Of a stretch of DNA of 64,000 nucleotides, positions 1 through 8,748 are shown piece after piece. The notes under the pieces were generated by a model. The model was not told the origin of the DNA, did no database searches, and was given only the letters and a program-made list of their open reading frames with translations. Each line of letters begins with the position of its first letter. The stretch's first letter is position 1. The DNA comes from Pseudomonas sp. MWU16-30317 (lineage in GTDB: Bacteria; Pseudomonadota; Gammaproteobacteria; Pseudomonadales; Pseudomonadaceae), in the NCBI RefSeq assembly GCF_020515695.1, contig NZ_JAIWJA010000009.1, positions 62,001 through 126,000 on the forward strand, given 5' to 3'. A program made the translations under genes and the position numbers.

Positions 1-771
1 CATGGCCGTGGTCATCGCCACGAAGGGATCCATTGCCTCGCTGCGGTGCTCCTGCACCAGTTGCATGAGGCCATTGTCGAGATGGGTCAGGTAGGGCCAG
101 CCGATCAGCAATGCCAGCAGCATGGCCAGGCTCATCAAGGCCACCCACAGGGTCGCGCGGGTATGGCGGCGCAGGCTGCTATTGATGCTCAGGCCGACGA
201 GGATCGCCAGGCCACCGGCGACCGCCCCCGCCTCCGGCCAGAAACCGGGCGGCAGCGGCAAGCGGAAGGCCGCACCGGTGGCCCAGCCGGGGAGTAGATA
301 AGCGATAGACCAGCCGGCCGCAGCCAGCACGCTGACCAGTGCGAAGCGGATCAGCGGCATTTCCAGCATGCCGGCGATCAGCGGCAGCATGGGCCGCAAC
401 GGGCCGATGAAACGGCCGATCAGCAAGCCCTCGACGCCATAGCGATGGAAATAGTTTTCGGCCCTCTCCATCCATTGCGGGTGGCGCGCCAGCAAGGGAA
501 TACGCTTGATGTCCTGATGATAGCGACGGCCGATGGCGTACGACAGCGCGTCGCCCAGCAGGCCGCCGGCATAGCCCAGCAGTAATGTCTGGCCAAGCGA
601 CAGGGCGCCGTGACCGGCCAATACGGCAATAGCGAAGAGCACCACGGTGCCGGGCACGATCAGCCCGGCGATCGCCAGGCATTCGACGCAAGCCACTACG
701 AAAATCGCCAGGCCCAGCCACTGTGGGTGAGCGGTCAGCCAGCCAGTAAGGCCGTCAAGCCAAGAGCCCAT
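1..771 (-). CDS. DedA family / PAP2 phosphatase fusion membrane protein (partial, C-terminus beyond window)
   Basis: Reading from the ATG at 771 the frame stays open to base 1, giving 257 visible residues. Residues 1-165 are a DedA (SNARE-associated/VTT) domain: hydrophobic segments, GDALSYAIGR near 73-82 and the conserved RFIGPLRP at 120-127. Further membrane segments follow, and residues about 225-257 (DNGLMQLVQEHRSEAMDPF) look like the opening of a PAP2 phosphatase domain, as in known DedA-PAP2 fusions. DedA proteins are linked to lipid-carrier and phospholipid flipping; PAP2 enzymes dephosphorylate lipid phosphates such as undecaprenyl diphosphate. The start codon directly abuts the stop codon of the glycosylase gene (TAG then ATG), with AAGGA upstream inside that gene, so the two are surely co-transcribed. 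The PAP2 catalytic motifs lie outside the window, so that half is inferred. Confidence 0.85.
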   Translation of the reverse strand, partial: MGSWLDGLTGWLTAHPQWLGLAIFVVACVECLAIAGLIVPGTVVLFAIAVLAGHGALSLGQTLLLGYAGGLLGDALSYAIGRRYHQDIKRIPLLARHPQWMERAENYFHRYGVEGLLIGRFIGPLRPMLPLIAGMLEMPLIRFALVSVLAAAGWSIAYLLPGWATGAAFRLPLPPGFWPEAGAVAGGLAILVGLSINSSLRRHTRATLWVALMSLAMLLALLIGWPYLTHLDNGLMQLVQEHRSEAMDPFVAMTTAM

Positions 772-1491
772 CTATCGGTTTCCTTTTATCGGTGCGGCGG
801 TGGTCGGTGAGGGGTTGATCTGCAAAGCGTAGTCCTGCCCCTCTCGCTGCCCCCGACGCAGCGGATTGCGCGTGCAATGCCGAGCGTATTCAGGATCGAC
901 GAAGCGATAGGGCAGATGTTCATCGCGCCCGGCGGGGATGCCCAGGCGAGTGGTCTGGATGACCTGGGGGACCAGGACGCCGGTGTCCTCGACAAAAAAA
1001 TGTTCGGGATCGAAGCGCTGGGCGTCCCATTGCGGCACTTTCAGGCCCAGTGCCTTGCACAGAAGCGTCTGCCCGGCGCACAAGCGCTCAGGCGGGCGCA
1101 GTTGGCCATTGGCGTCGGGATTGTTGAGCTGCATCTGCGCCAGCGCGTTGCTGTCGCAGACCTCATCGACCCAGGGATAGGCCGACTTGATCAGCACGGC
1201 ATTGCCAGGCCCGGCAGCGCTGAAATTCAACGAATCGCCACCACGGGCGTAATACATATAGATGTGGCCGCCATCGAGGAACAGCGCTCGGCGTTTTTCG
1301 GTGTAGCCCAGCGAAGCATGGCTGCCTTTTTCTGCCGCGTAGTAGGCCTCGGTCTCGATGATGCGCGCTGACAACCAGTAAGGCCCTTGGCGATGCCGGA
1401 TGATCTTGCCCAGCAGGTCGCGGGCAAGGACTTGCGCGTCGCGATGGAAAAACTCGTCGGGCAAATGCCGGCGGACGGCGGTGGCGGGCAT
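772..1491 (-). CDS. DNA-3-methyladenine glycosylase (AAG/MPG family)
   Basis: A protein of 239 residues if started at the ATG at 1491; a GTG at 1554 would add 21 residues that do not resemble the family. It excises alkylated purines from DNA in base-excision repair. Family landmarks visible are LARDLLGK near the N-terminus, the catalytic-region motif RIIETEAY, GSHASLGYTEKRRALF, the product-binding stretch HIYMYYARGGDSLNFS and ERLCAGQ. The length fits the AAG fold (about 200-240 residues). It is the first gene of a two-gene unit with the DedA-PAP2 gene. This is the MPG-type enzyme, not AlkA or Tag, which have helix-hairpin-helix folds. Confidence 0.93.
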   Translation of the reverse strand: MPATAVRRHLPDEFFHRDAQVLARDLLGKIIRHRQGPYWLSARIIETEAYYAAEKGSHASLGYTEKRRALFLDGGHIYMYYARGGDSLNFSAAGPGNAVLIKSAYPWVDEVCDSNALAQMQLNNPDANGQLRPPERLCAGQTLLCKALGLKVPQWDAQRFDPEHFFVEDTGVLVPQVIQTTRLGIPAGRDEHLPYRFVDPEYARHCTRNPLRRGQREGQDYALQINPSPTTAAPIKGNR

Positions 1492-1638
1492 GGCAACATC
1501 CAGATGGGTGTGCGGATTTGGGAGCGGCAGCCGGCAGATGATAGCAACCGGCACCTTAATCGGACCTGAATGACTGGCATTTGTTGCCCAATTTCGACCA
1601 TCCGCCTGCCACCGCTGTGCGTGGCGCGGCGCGGCAGC

Positions 1639-1644
1639 TATAAT
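1639..1644 (+). promoter_or_regulatory. Candidate -10 box (TATAAT) upstream of proA
   Basis: A perfect TATAAT lies 36 bases before the proA start. No good -35 hexamer is visible at 16-18 bases upstream, so this is a plausible but unproven sigma-70 promoter for the proA-nadD-rsfS gene string. Confidence 0.35.
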
Positions 1645-1679
1645 CAGCCGCTTTCCCCTTTGCCAAGACCACAGAGACC

Positions 1680-2951
1680 ATGACTGAGTCCGTGCTTGAC
1701 TACATGACCCGCCTGGGTCGCGCTGCCCGCGCAGCCGCTCGCGTGATCGCTCGTGCCAGCACCGGTCAGAAGAACCGTGCCTTGCTGGCGACTGCCACGG
1801 CGCTGGACGCTGCCCGCGAACAACTGGTCGCTGCCAATGAGCTCGACCTGGCCGCCGGCCGCGCCAACAATCTGGAGCCAGCGTTGCTCGAGCGCCTGAC
1901 CCTGACCCCGGCCCGTATCGACAGCATGATCGTCGGTTTGCGTCAGGTGGCAGCGTTGCCTGATCCGGTCGGCGCCATCCGTGACATGAGCTACCGCCCC
2001 TCGGGTATTCAGGTTGGCAAGATGCGCGTACCGCTGGGCGTAGTGGGGATCATCTACGAATCCCGCCCTAATGTGACCATCGATGCCGCCAGCCTGTGCC
2101 TCAAGTCCGGCAACGCCACTATCCTGCGCGGCGGCTCCGAAGCCATTCATTCCAACCGCGCCATCGCCACGTGCATCGCTCAGGGCCTGGAAGCGGCGCA
2201 ACTGCCGGCCAGCGTCGTACAAGTGGTCGAGACCACTGACCGTGCGGCCGTGGGTGCATTGATCACCATGCCCGAATACGTCGACATCATCGTCCCCCGT
2301 GGCGGCAAGGGCCTGATCGAGCGTGTCAGCCGCGATGCCCGCGTGCCGGTCATCAAGCACCTCGATGGCATCTGCCACGTCTATGTCAGCGCCAATGCCG
2401 AGCTCGACAAGGCCCAGCGCATCGCCTTCAATGCCAAGACCTATCGCTACGGCATCTGCGGTGCCATGGAGACCCTGCTGGTAGATGCCAGCGTCGCCGC
2501 ACGATTCTTGCCGCCGATGGCTGCCCAGTTCCGCGAAAAAGGCGTCGAGCTGCGCGGCTGCCCGCGCACTCGCGACCTGATCGAGGCGCTGCCTGCCACC
2601 GAAGACGACTGGCACACCGAGTACCTGGCGCCGATCCTGTCGATTCGCGTGGTCGACAGCCTCGACGAGGCCATCGAGCACATCAATCACTATGGTTCCC
2701 ACCACACCGATGCGATCGTCACCGAACATCAGGGTCAGGCCCGGCGCTTCATGGCCGAGGTCGACTCGGCTTCGGTGATGCTCAACGCCCCGACTTGTTT
2801 CGCCGACGGCTTCGAGTACGGCCTGGGTGCGGAAATCGGTATTTCCACGGACAAGATCCACGCCCGTGGCCCGGTCGGCCTCGAAGGCTTGACCTGCGAG
2901 AAATATGTAGTGGTCGGTGACGGCCAGTTGCGCGGCCAGGAGTCCATCTGA
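1680..2951 (+). CDS. proA: Gamma-glutamyl phosphate reductase (glutamate-5-semialdehyde dehydrogenase)
   Basis: A full-length protein of 423 residues that catalyses the second step of proline synthesis: NADPH-dependent reduction of gamma-glutamyl phosphate to glutamate-5-semialdehyde in the cytosol. Visible family motifs are PLGVVGIIYESRPNVT, LCLKSGNATILRGGSEA, the VPRGGKGLIERV nucleotide-site segment, VIKHLDGICHVY and the YGICGAMETLL segment carrying the likely catalytic cysteine, C260. The C-terminal GLGAEIGISTDKIHARGPVG is diagnostic. It is followed immediately by nadD with no gap. This order (proA-nadD-rsfS-rlmH-mrdA) is typical of Pseudomonas. Confidence 0.98.
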   Translation: MTESVLDYMTRLGRAARAAARVIARASTGQKNRALLATATALDAAREQLVAANELDLAAGRANNLEPALLERLTLTPARIDSMIVGLRQVAALPDPVGAIRDMSYRPSGIQVGKMRVPLGVVGIIYESRPNVTIDAASLCLKSGNATILRGGSEAIHSNRAIATCIAQGLEAAQLPASVVQVVETTDRAAVGALITMPEYVDIIVPRGGKGLIERVSRDARVPVIKHLDGICHVYVSANAELDKAQRIAFNAKTYRYGICGAMETLLVDASVAARFLPPMAAQFREKGVELRGCPRTRDLIEALPATEDDWHTEYLAPILSIRVVDSLDEAIEHINHYGSHHTDAIVTEHQGQARRFMAEVDSASVMLNAPTCFADGFEYGLGAEIGISTDKIHARGPVGLEGLTCEKYVVVGDGQLRGQESI

Positions 2952-3632
2952 TTGGCTGAAGTCGGCCAGTCCGGGGCACCTACCGTTCGACCGCAGCGCA
3001 TTGGCGTACTGGGCGGCACCTTCGACCCGGTGCACATCGGTCACCTGCGCAGCGCCCTGGAAGTAGCCGATGCGCTGGCGCTCGACGACTTGCGCCTGAC
3101 GCCGAACTTCCGGCCGCCGCATCGCGATACTCCGCAGGTGTCGCCCGAGCAGCGTCTGGCGATGGTGCGCAGCGCTGTCAGCGGGGCGGCGCCGTTGAGC
3201 GTCGATGACCGCGAACTGCGCCGCGATACGCCGTCGTACACCATCGACACACTGGAATCGATGCGCGCCGAGCTGGCGCCTCAAGACCAACTGTTCTTGC
3301 TGCTGGGCTGGGATGCCTTTTGTGGCTTGCCCTCCTGGCACCGCTGGGAAGAATTGCTGCTGCATTGCCACATCGTGGTGTTGCAGCGCCCTGACGCGGA
3401 CAGCGAGCCACCGGATGCCCTGCGCAACCTGTTGGCCGCCCGTTCCGTCAGTGACCCGCAGACCCTCAAGGGGCCGGCGGGTCAGATCGCGTTTGTCTGG
3501 CAGACACCCTTGTCGGTGTCCGCCACCCAGATCCGTCAACTGCTGGCCAGCGGTAAGTCGGTGCGTTACCTGGTGCCTGACGCTGTACTGGCCTACATCG
3601 AGGCGCACGGGCTGTACCGTACGTCGAACTGA
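2952..3632 (+). CDS. nadD: Nicotinate-nucleotide adenylyltransferase
   Basis: The protein of 226 residues adenylates nicotinate mononucleotide to deamido-NAD in NAD biosynthesis. The nucleotidyltransferase signature GGTFDPVHIGH is at residues 21-31, and the C-terminal SVSATQIR matches the second (ISSTxIR-like) signature. The only in-frame start that keeps the full beta strand before the signature is the TTG at 2952, the base right after the proA stop codon, so translation is probably coupled to proA. The first 14 residues are poorly conserved-looking, so a later non-ATG start cannot be excluded. Family length is about 210-220 residues. Confidence 0.95.
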   Translation: MAEVGQSGAPTVRPQRIGVLGGTFDPVHIGHLRSALEVADALALDDLRLTPNFRPPHRDTPQVSPEQRLAMVRSAVSGAAPLSVDDRELRRDTPSYTIDTLESMRAELAPQDQLFLLLGWDAFCGLPSWHRWEELLLHCHIVVLQRPDADSEPPDALRNLLAARSVSDPQTLKGPAGQIAFVWQTPLSVSATQIRQLLASGKSVRYLVPDAVLAYIEAHGLYRTSN

Positions 3633-3702
3633 ATAGGCGCACTTGAAGGCACGAACAGTCCTGTATTCAAGCGCCCGAATATACGAGCAAAACGAGTTTT
3701 AT

Positions 3703-4197
3703 ATGACGAACAAAGACGTAAGCAAAGTTAAGCGCAAAGGCACGTTCAAGAGCGCTCCCCTCGCAGTGCCGGCCCACACCGGGCCTGAGCTCGCTGGCGA
3801 AGAGCTGGTGAAGGTGGCCGTTGCCGCCCTGGAAGACGTAAAGGCTCTGGATATTCAAATCCTGGACGTGCGCGACAAGCAGAGCATCACCGACTTCATG
3901 ATCATCGCGACCGGTACCTCCAACCGCCAGATCGGCGCGATGCTGGACAAGGTTCGTGACGCCGTCAAAGCCCAAGGCGTCAAGCCGCTGGGTGAAGAAG
4001 GCAAGGGCGACAGCGACTGGGTGCTGTTGGACATGGACGACGTGATCGTGCACATGATGACCAGCAACGCTCGTCAGTTCTACGACCTGGAGCGCCTGTG
4101 GAAAGGTGCCGAGCAGAGCCGTGCCGTCGATGGCAAGCACCACAGCCCGGAAGTCGGTCACTCGCAGTTCGACAAGCTCAACAAAGACCAGGAATAA
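3703..4197 (+). CDS. rsfS: Ribosome silencing factor RsfS
   Basis: Started at the ATG at 3703 the protein has 164 residues. RsfS binds ribosomal protein uL14 (L14) on the 50S subunit and blocks subunit joining when nutrients are scarce. The family core begins at ELVKVAVAALEDVKALDIQ, followed by DKQSITDFMIIATGTSNRQ, GEGKGDSDWVLLDMDDVIVH and RQFYDLERLW. An N-terminal basic extension of about 30 residues and a charged C-terminal tail are typical of Pseudomonas versions. A TTG 60 bases upstream would extend it but lacks family support. It lies between nadD and rlmH, the usual context. Confidence 0.94.
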   Translation: MTNKDVSKVKRKGTFKSAPLAVPAHTGPELAGEELVKVAVAALEDVKALDIQILDVRDKQSITDFMIIATGTSNRQIGAMLDKVRDAVKAQGVKPLGEEGKGDSDWVLLDMDDVIVHMMTSNARQFYDLERLWKGAEQSRAVDGKHHSPEVGHSQFDKLNKDQE

Positions 4198-4206
4198 GGA
4201 ACCGCT

Positions 4207-4674
4207 GTGCGCCTGCGTCTGATTGCTGTCGGTTCTCGCATGCCCAAGTGGGTGGAAGATGGCTGGCACGAGTATGCCAAGCGCCTGCCATCCGAATTGG
4301 CGCTCGAGCTGGTGGAAATACCGCTCAACACCCGGGGCAAGAATGCTGACGTGGCGCGCTTTATCCGTCAGGAGGGCGAAGCCATGTTGGCCAAGGTCGG
4401 CCCCAACGAGCGGATTGTGACGCTCGAAGTGCATGGCAAGCCCTGGAGCACCGAGCAATTGGCGGTGGAGCTGGACAGCTGGCGGCTGGATTCACGCACG
4501 GTGAACTTCATGGTCGGCGGCCCCGAGGGGCTGGCGCCGCAAGTGTGCGCGCGGGCGGATCAACGCTGGTCGCTGTCGGCCCTGACACTGCCGCACCCAC
4601 TGGTAAGAATCCTGATCGGTGAACAGCTGTATCGTGCCTGGACAGTCCTGTCCGGACACCCTTACCACAAATAA
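4207..4674 (+). CDS. rlmH: 23S rRNA (pseudouridine-1915-N3)-methyltransferase
   Basis: A protein of 155 residues with a GTG start nine bases after rsfS ends. It is a SPOUT-fold enzyme that methylates pseudouridine 1915 in helix 69 of 23S rRNA on the assembled ribosome. The trefoil-knot SAM-binding region is clear: FMVGGPEGLAP, then LSALTLPHPLVRILIGEQLYRAW and the C-terminal SGHPYHK that is almost invariant in the family. Length matches E. coli RlmH (155). Pairing with rsfS and mrdA is conserved in proteobacteria. Confidence 0.97.
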   Translation: MRLRLIAVGSRMPKWVEDGWHEYAKRLPSELALELVEIPLNTRGKNADVARFIRQEGEAMLAKVGPNERIVTLEVHGKPWSTEQLAVELDSWRLDSRTVNFMVGGPEGLAPQVCARADQRWSLSALTLPHPLVRILIGEQLYRAWTVLSGHPYHK

Positions 4675-4689
4675 TCTGCGCCCAGCCCG

Positions 4690-6585
4690 ATGACCCAGCC
4701 GATTCGCCTCAAGGACCACGAGAAAGACGCCCGCACCGTGCGCAGCCGCGTCGTGGTCGGTGCTGTGGTCGTGTGTGCGCTGCTGTTGGTGCTGATCGCG
4801 CGTCTGTATTTCCTGCAGGTCATCCAGTACGACTATCACTCCACGCTGTCGGAGAACAATCGGGTGCACGTGCAGCCGATTCCGCCGACCCGCGGGCTGA
4901 TCTTCGACCGCAACGGCGTGGTCATCGCCGACAACCGCCCCAGCTTCAGCCTCAGCGTCACTCGCGAACGGGCGGGCGACTGGCAGCAGGTGCTCGACCT
5001 CATCGTCGAGGTGCTGAGCCTGACGCCCGATGATCGCGAGCTGTTCGAAAAGCGCATGAAGCAAGGGCGGCGGCCGTTCGAGCCGGTGCCGGTGCTGTTC
5101 GAACTCACCGAGGAGCAGATCGCGCGGATTGCGGTCAATCAGTTCCGCCTGCCGGGTGTCGAGGTGGTCGCGCAATTGGTGCGCCATTACCCCCAGGGTG
5201 AGCATTTCGCTCACTCGGTGGGCTACATGGGGCGCATCAACGAGAAGGAGCTCAAGTCCCTGGATACCGTGGCCTACAGCGGCACGCATCATATTGGCAA
5301 GACCGGTATCGAGCGCTTCTACGAGCCCGAGCTGCATGGCCAGGTGGGCTACGAAGAAGTCGAGACCAACGCACGTGGCCGCGTGCTGCGGGTACTCAAA
5401 CGCACCGACCCGGTGCCGGGCAAGGACATTGTCCTGAGCCTCGACATCAAGTTGCAGCAAGCTGCAGAGCAGGCACTGGCGGGACGACGTGGCGCGCTGG
5501 TGGCCATGGACCCGAGCACTGGCGAGGTGCTGGCGATGGTCAGCCAGCCAAGCTTCGATCCCAACCTGTTCGTCACGGGCATCAGCTTCAAGGCCTACGC
5601 CGAGCTGCGCGATTCCATCGACCGTCCGCTGTTCAATCGGGTACTGCGGGGGCTTTACCCACCGGGTTCGACCATCAAGCCGGCAGTGGCCATCGCCGGC
5701 CTTGATACCGGGGTGGTCAATGCCGGTACGCGGGTGTTCGACCCAGGCTATTACCAGTTGCCCAATTTCGATCACAAATACCGCAACTGGAATCGTACCG
5801 GCGATGGCTGGGTCGATCTCGACACGGCCATCATGCGGTCCAACGACACCTACTTCTACGATCTGGCGCACAAGATGGGTATCGATCGCTTGTCGACCTA
5901 CCTCAACCGGTTCGGCATCGGCCAGAAGGTCTCGCTGGACATGTTCGAGGAAGCGCCGGGCCTCATGCCTTCGCGGGAATGGAAACGCGTGGCCCGCAAG
6001 CAGGTCTGGTATCCCGGCGAAACCCTGATCCTCGGCATCGGCCAAGGCTACATGCAGGCCACGCCGCTGCAATTGGCGCAGTCCACAGCGCTGATCGCCA
6101 ACAAGGGCAAGTGGAATCGGCCCCGGCTGGCCAAGACCATCGAAGGCGTGCCGCCGGTTGACGACAACCCCATGGACGATATCGTCCTGCGCGACCCGGC
6201 CGATTGGGCCAAGGTCACCCACGGCATGGAGCAGGTAATGCAGGGCGCCCGTGGTACCGCGCGCAAGGCGGCGGCCGGTGCGCAATACCGGATTGCCGGC
6301 AAGAGCGGCACCGCCCAGGTGGTCGCGATCAAGCAGGGCGAGAAATACGACCGCAGCAAAGTCCAGGAGCGCCATCGTGACCACGCCTTGTTCGTCGGCT
6401 TCGCCCCAGCGCAAAGCCCGAAAATCGTGGTGTCGGTGATGATCGAGAACGGTGAGGCCGGCTCCGGAGTGGCCGCCCCCGTGGTACGTCAGGTGATGGA
6501 CGCCTGGCTGCTCGGTCCCGATGGCCAGCTCAAACCCGAATACGCCAGCACCCCAGGTGCGGAGATCACGGCACGTGAAGAGTAA
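4690..6585 (+). CDS. mrdA: Penicillin-binding protein 2, peptidoglycan transpeptidase of the elongasome
   Basis: A protein of 631 residues. PBP2 cross-links peptidoglycan during rod-shaped elongation with its glycosyltransferase partner RodA. One membrane helix lies at about residues 22-42, followed by a dimerisation (pedestal) domain and the transpeptidase domain. Active-site motifs are in place: S327-T-I-K330, S384-N-D and K538-S-G-T. The C-terminus ends with a short charged tail. The last codons overlap the start of rodA by 11 bases, so the two are translationally coupled. Expected partners MreB/C/D are not in the window. Confidence 0.98.
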   Translation: MTQPIRLKDHEKDARTVRSRVVVGAVVVCALLLVLIARLYFLQVIQYDYHSTLSENNRVHVQPIPPTRGLIFDRNGVVIADNRPSFSLSVTRERAGDWQQVLDLIVEVLSLTPDDRELFEKRMKQGRRPFEPVPVLFELTEEQIARIAVNQFRLPGVEVVAQLVRHYPQGEHFAHSVGYMGRINEKELKSLDTVAYSGTHHIGKTGIERFYEPELHGQVGYEEVETNARGRVLRVLKRTDPVPGKDIVLSLDIKLQQAAEQALAGRRGALVAMDPSTGEVLAMVSQPSFDPNLFVTGISFKAYAELRDSIDRPLFNRVLRGLYPPGSTIKPAVAIAGLDTGVVNAGTRVFDPGYYQLPNFDHKYRNWNRTGDGWVDLDTAIMRSNDTYFYDLAHKMGIDRLSTYLNRFGIGQKVSLDMFEEAPGLMPSREWKRVARKQVWYPGETLILGIGQGYMQATPLQLAQSTALIANKGKWNRPRLAKTIEGVPPVDDNPMDDIVLRDPADWAKVTHGMEQVMQGARGTARKAAAGAQYRIAGKSGTAQVVAIKQGEKYDRSKVQERHRDHALFVGFAPAQSPKIVVSVMIENGEAGSGVAAPVVRQVMDAWLLGPDGQLKPEYASTPGAEITAREE

Positions 6586-7720
6586 TTTCGATCGCATCCT
6601 CTCCAGTGAGGATGTGATGCGCCGTCGCGCGACCTTTTTGCAACGTATCCATGTCGATGGGCCCCTGCTCATCCTGCTGCTGACCCTGGCGGCCGGCAGC
6701 CTGTTCGTCCTGTACTCGGCCAGCGGCAAGAACTGGGACCTGCTGATCAAGCAGGCGACCTCGTTCGGTATCGGCCTGGTGTCGATGTTCATCATCGCTC
6801 AGGTCGAGCCGCGGTTCATGGCGCGCTGGGTGCCGCTGGGCTATGTGATCGGGGTGGGCTTGCTGGTGGTCACCGACGTCATGGGCCACAACGCCATGGG
6901 CGCGACGCGGTGGATCAACATTCCTGGGGTAATTCGCTTCCAGCCGTCGGAGTTCATGAAGATCCTGATGCCGGCCACCATCGCCTGGTATCTGTCCAAA
7001 CGCACCTTGCCGCCCCATCTCATTCATGTGGTGGCCAGCCTGGCGCTGATCGGCGTGCCGTTCATTCTCATCGTCCGCCAGCCCGATCTGGGGACCTCGC
7101 TGCTGATTCTGGCGGGCGGCACCTTCGTGCTGTTCATGGCCGGGTTGCGCTGGCGCTGGATCATCAGCGTGCTCGCCGCCGCGGTGCCGGTGGCGGTGGC
7201 GATGTGGTTTTTCATCATGCACGACTATCAGAAACAGCGAATTCTGACCTTCCTCGACCCCGAGAGCGACCCGCTGGGCACCGGCTGGAACATCATCCAG
7301 TCGAAGGCGGCCATCGGTTCGGGCGGGGTGTTCGGCAAGGGCTGGCTGATGGGCACCCAGTCGCACCTGGATTTCCTGCCTGAAAGCCATACCGACTTCA
7401 TCATTGCGGTGATGGGCGAAGAGTTCGGCCTGGTGGGCATCTGCGCCTTGCTGCTGATTTATCTGTTGCTGATCGGGCGCGGCCTGGTGATCACGGCCCA
7501 GGCGCAGACGTTGTATGGCAAATTGTTAGCAGGCAGCCTGACGATGACGTTTTTTGTTTACGTTTTCGTCAATATCGGTATGGTCAGTGGCCTGTTGCCG
7601 GTGGTGGGGGTACCGCTGCCCTTCATTAGTTACGGCGGAACTTCGCTGGTGACCTTGATGTCAGCGTTTGGCGTTTTAATGTCGATCCACACGCACCGCA
7701 AATGGATCGCACAGGTTTGA
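6575..7720 (+). CDS. rodA: Rod shape-determining protein RodA (SEDS peptidoglycan glycosyltransferase)
   Basis: Started at the GTG at 6575 the protein has 381 residues beginning MKSNFDRILSSEDVMRRR, and it overlaps the end of mrdA. RodA is the multi-spanning SEDS-family polymerase that extends glycan strands from lipid II in the inner membrane. About ten hydrophobic helices are visible; the SEDS landmarks are RWI(N) before PSEFMK, GTGWNIIQSKAAIGSGG, LPESHTDFI and the C-terminal PLPFISYGGTS. An upstream start at 6521 would add 18 residues lying wholly in mrdA and is not supported by the family. Confidence 0.97.
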   Translation: MKSNFDRILSSEDVMRRRATFLQRIHVDGPLLILLLTLAAGSLFVLYSASGKNWDLLIKQATSFGIGLVSMFIIAQVEPRFMARWVPLGYVIGVGLLVVTDVMGHNAMGATRWINIPGVIRFQPSEFMKILMPATIAWYLSKRTLPPHLIHVVASLALIGVPFILIVRQPDLGTSLLILAGGTFVLFMAGLRWRWIISVLAAAVPVAVAMWFFIMHDYQKQRILTFLDPESDPLGTGWNIIQSKAAIGSGGVFGKGWLMGTQSHLDFLPESHTDFIIAVMGEEFGLVGICALLLIYLLLIGRGLVITAQAQTLYGKLLAGSLTMTFFVYVFVNIGMVSGLLPVVGVPLPFISYGGTSLVTLMSAFGVLMSIHTHRKWIAQV

Positions 7721-7737
7721 AAAAGGTGAGCCACTCA

Positions 7738-8748
7738 ATGCAATCAATGCGTAACTGGGCTACTCGATACGTTCCATGGGTCGGCCTGGTGGGCATCCTC
7801 GGTTCGTCGCAACATGCGGCGGCCGGCGATTACGAAGGCTCGCCTCAAGTGGCGCAGTTCGTCGGAGAAATGACACGTGATTACGGCTTTGCCGGTGAGC
7901 AACTGATGGGCGTTTTTCGCGAGGTCGAGCGCAAGCAATCGATCCTCGACGCCATCTCGCGCCCGGCCGAGAAGGTCAAACCGTGGAAGGACTACCGGCC
8001 GATCTTCATCACCGATGCGCGTATCGCCAGGGGTGTGGATTTCTGGCGTCAGCACGAGGTGGCGCTGGCGCGGGCCGAGAAGGAATACGGCGTGCCGGCC
8101 TCGGTGATCGTCTCGATCATTGGCGTGGAGACGTTTTTTGGTCGCAATACCGGCAATTACCGGGTGATCGATGCGTTGTCGACCCTGGCGTTCGATTATC
8201 CGGCGCGTTCCGACTTCTTTCGCAAGGAGCTGCGTGAATTCCTGTTGATGTCCCGCGAGGAGCAACTCGATCCGTTGACGATCAAGGGCTCCTACGCCGG
8301 TGCAATGGGGCTGCCGCAGTTCATGCCCAGCAGCTTTCGGGCGTATGCAGTGGACTTCGACGGTGATGGCCACATCAATATCTGGAGTGACCCCGATGAC
8401 GCCATCGGCAGCGTCGCCAGCTATTTCCAGCGCCATGGCTGGGTCGCCGGCGAGCCAGTGGTCAGTCAGGCGACGGTGCGTGGCGATCAAGCCGACAGCG
8501 GTTTGAGCCCGGGTATTGATCCGGTCAAGACCGTTGGGGAGTTGCGGGCGCTGGGCTGGTCGAGTCATGATGCGCTGCGCGACGATATGTCGGTGACGGC
8601 ATTTCGCCTGGATGGCGCCAATGGCCCTGAGTACTGGATGGGGCTGAAGAATTTTTACGCGATCACGCGTTACAACCGCAGCGTGATGTACGCCATGGCC
8701 GTACATCAGCTGGCGGATTTGCTGGTTCAAGCACGGGGCAACAAGTAA
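7738..8748 (+). CDS. mltB: Lytic murein transglycosylase B
   Basis: A protein of 336 residues from the ATG at 7738, chosen because AAGGTGAG sits eight bases upstream; an ATG at 7702 overlaps rodA and would spoil the signal peptide. Residues 1-27 form a signal peptide ending in HAAA. The SLT_2/MltB domain shows the catalytic glutamate in IIGVETFFGRNTG, then GSYAGAMGLPQFMPSSF and the FDGDGHINIW calcium-type loop. It cleaves the MurNAc-GlcNAc bond with formation of 1,6-anhydro ends. No lipobox is visible, so it may be periplasmic rather than lipidated as in E. coli. It ends one base into rlpA. Confidence 0.95.
   Translation: MQSMRNWATRYVPWVGLVGILGSSQHAAAGDYEGSPQVAQFVGEMTRDYGFAGEQLMGVFREVERKQSILDAISRPAEKVKPWKDYRPIFITDARIARGVDFWRQHEVALARAEKEYGVPASVIVSIIGVETFFGRNTGNYRVIDALSTLAFDYPARSDFFRKELREFLLMSREEQLDPLTIKGSYAGAMGLPQFMPSSFRAYAVDFDGDGHINIWSDPDDAIGSVASYFQRHGWVAGEPVVSQATVRGDQADSGLSPGIDPVKTVGELRALGWSSHDALRDDMSVTAFRLDGANGPEYWMGLKNFYAITRYNRSVMYAMAVHQLADLLVQARGNK

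Noticed and set aside
1644..3608. Open frame of 654 codons on the (-) strand opposite proA and nadD
   Set aside because: It is a shadow of the highly biased codon use of the real (+) genes; the product shows no family motif and proA/nadD are certain.
4492..6795. Open frame of 767 codons on the (-) strand opposite mrdA and rodA
   Set aside because: Antisense shadow; mrdA and rodA carry all their active-site motifs on the (+) strand.
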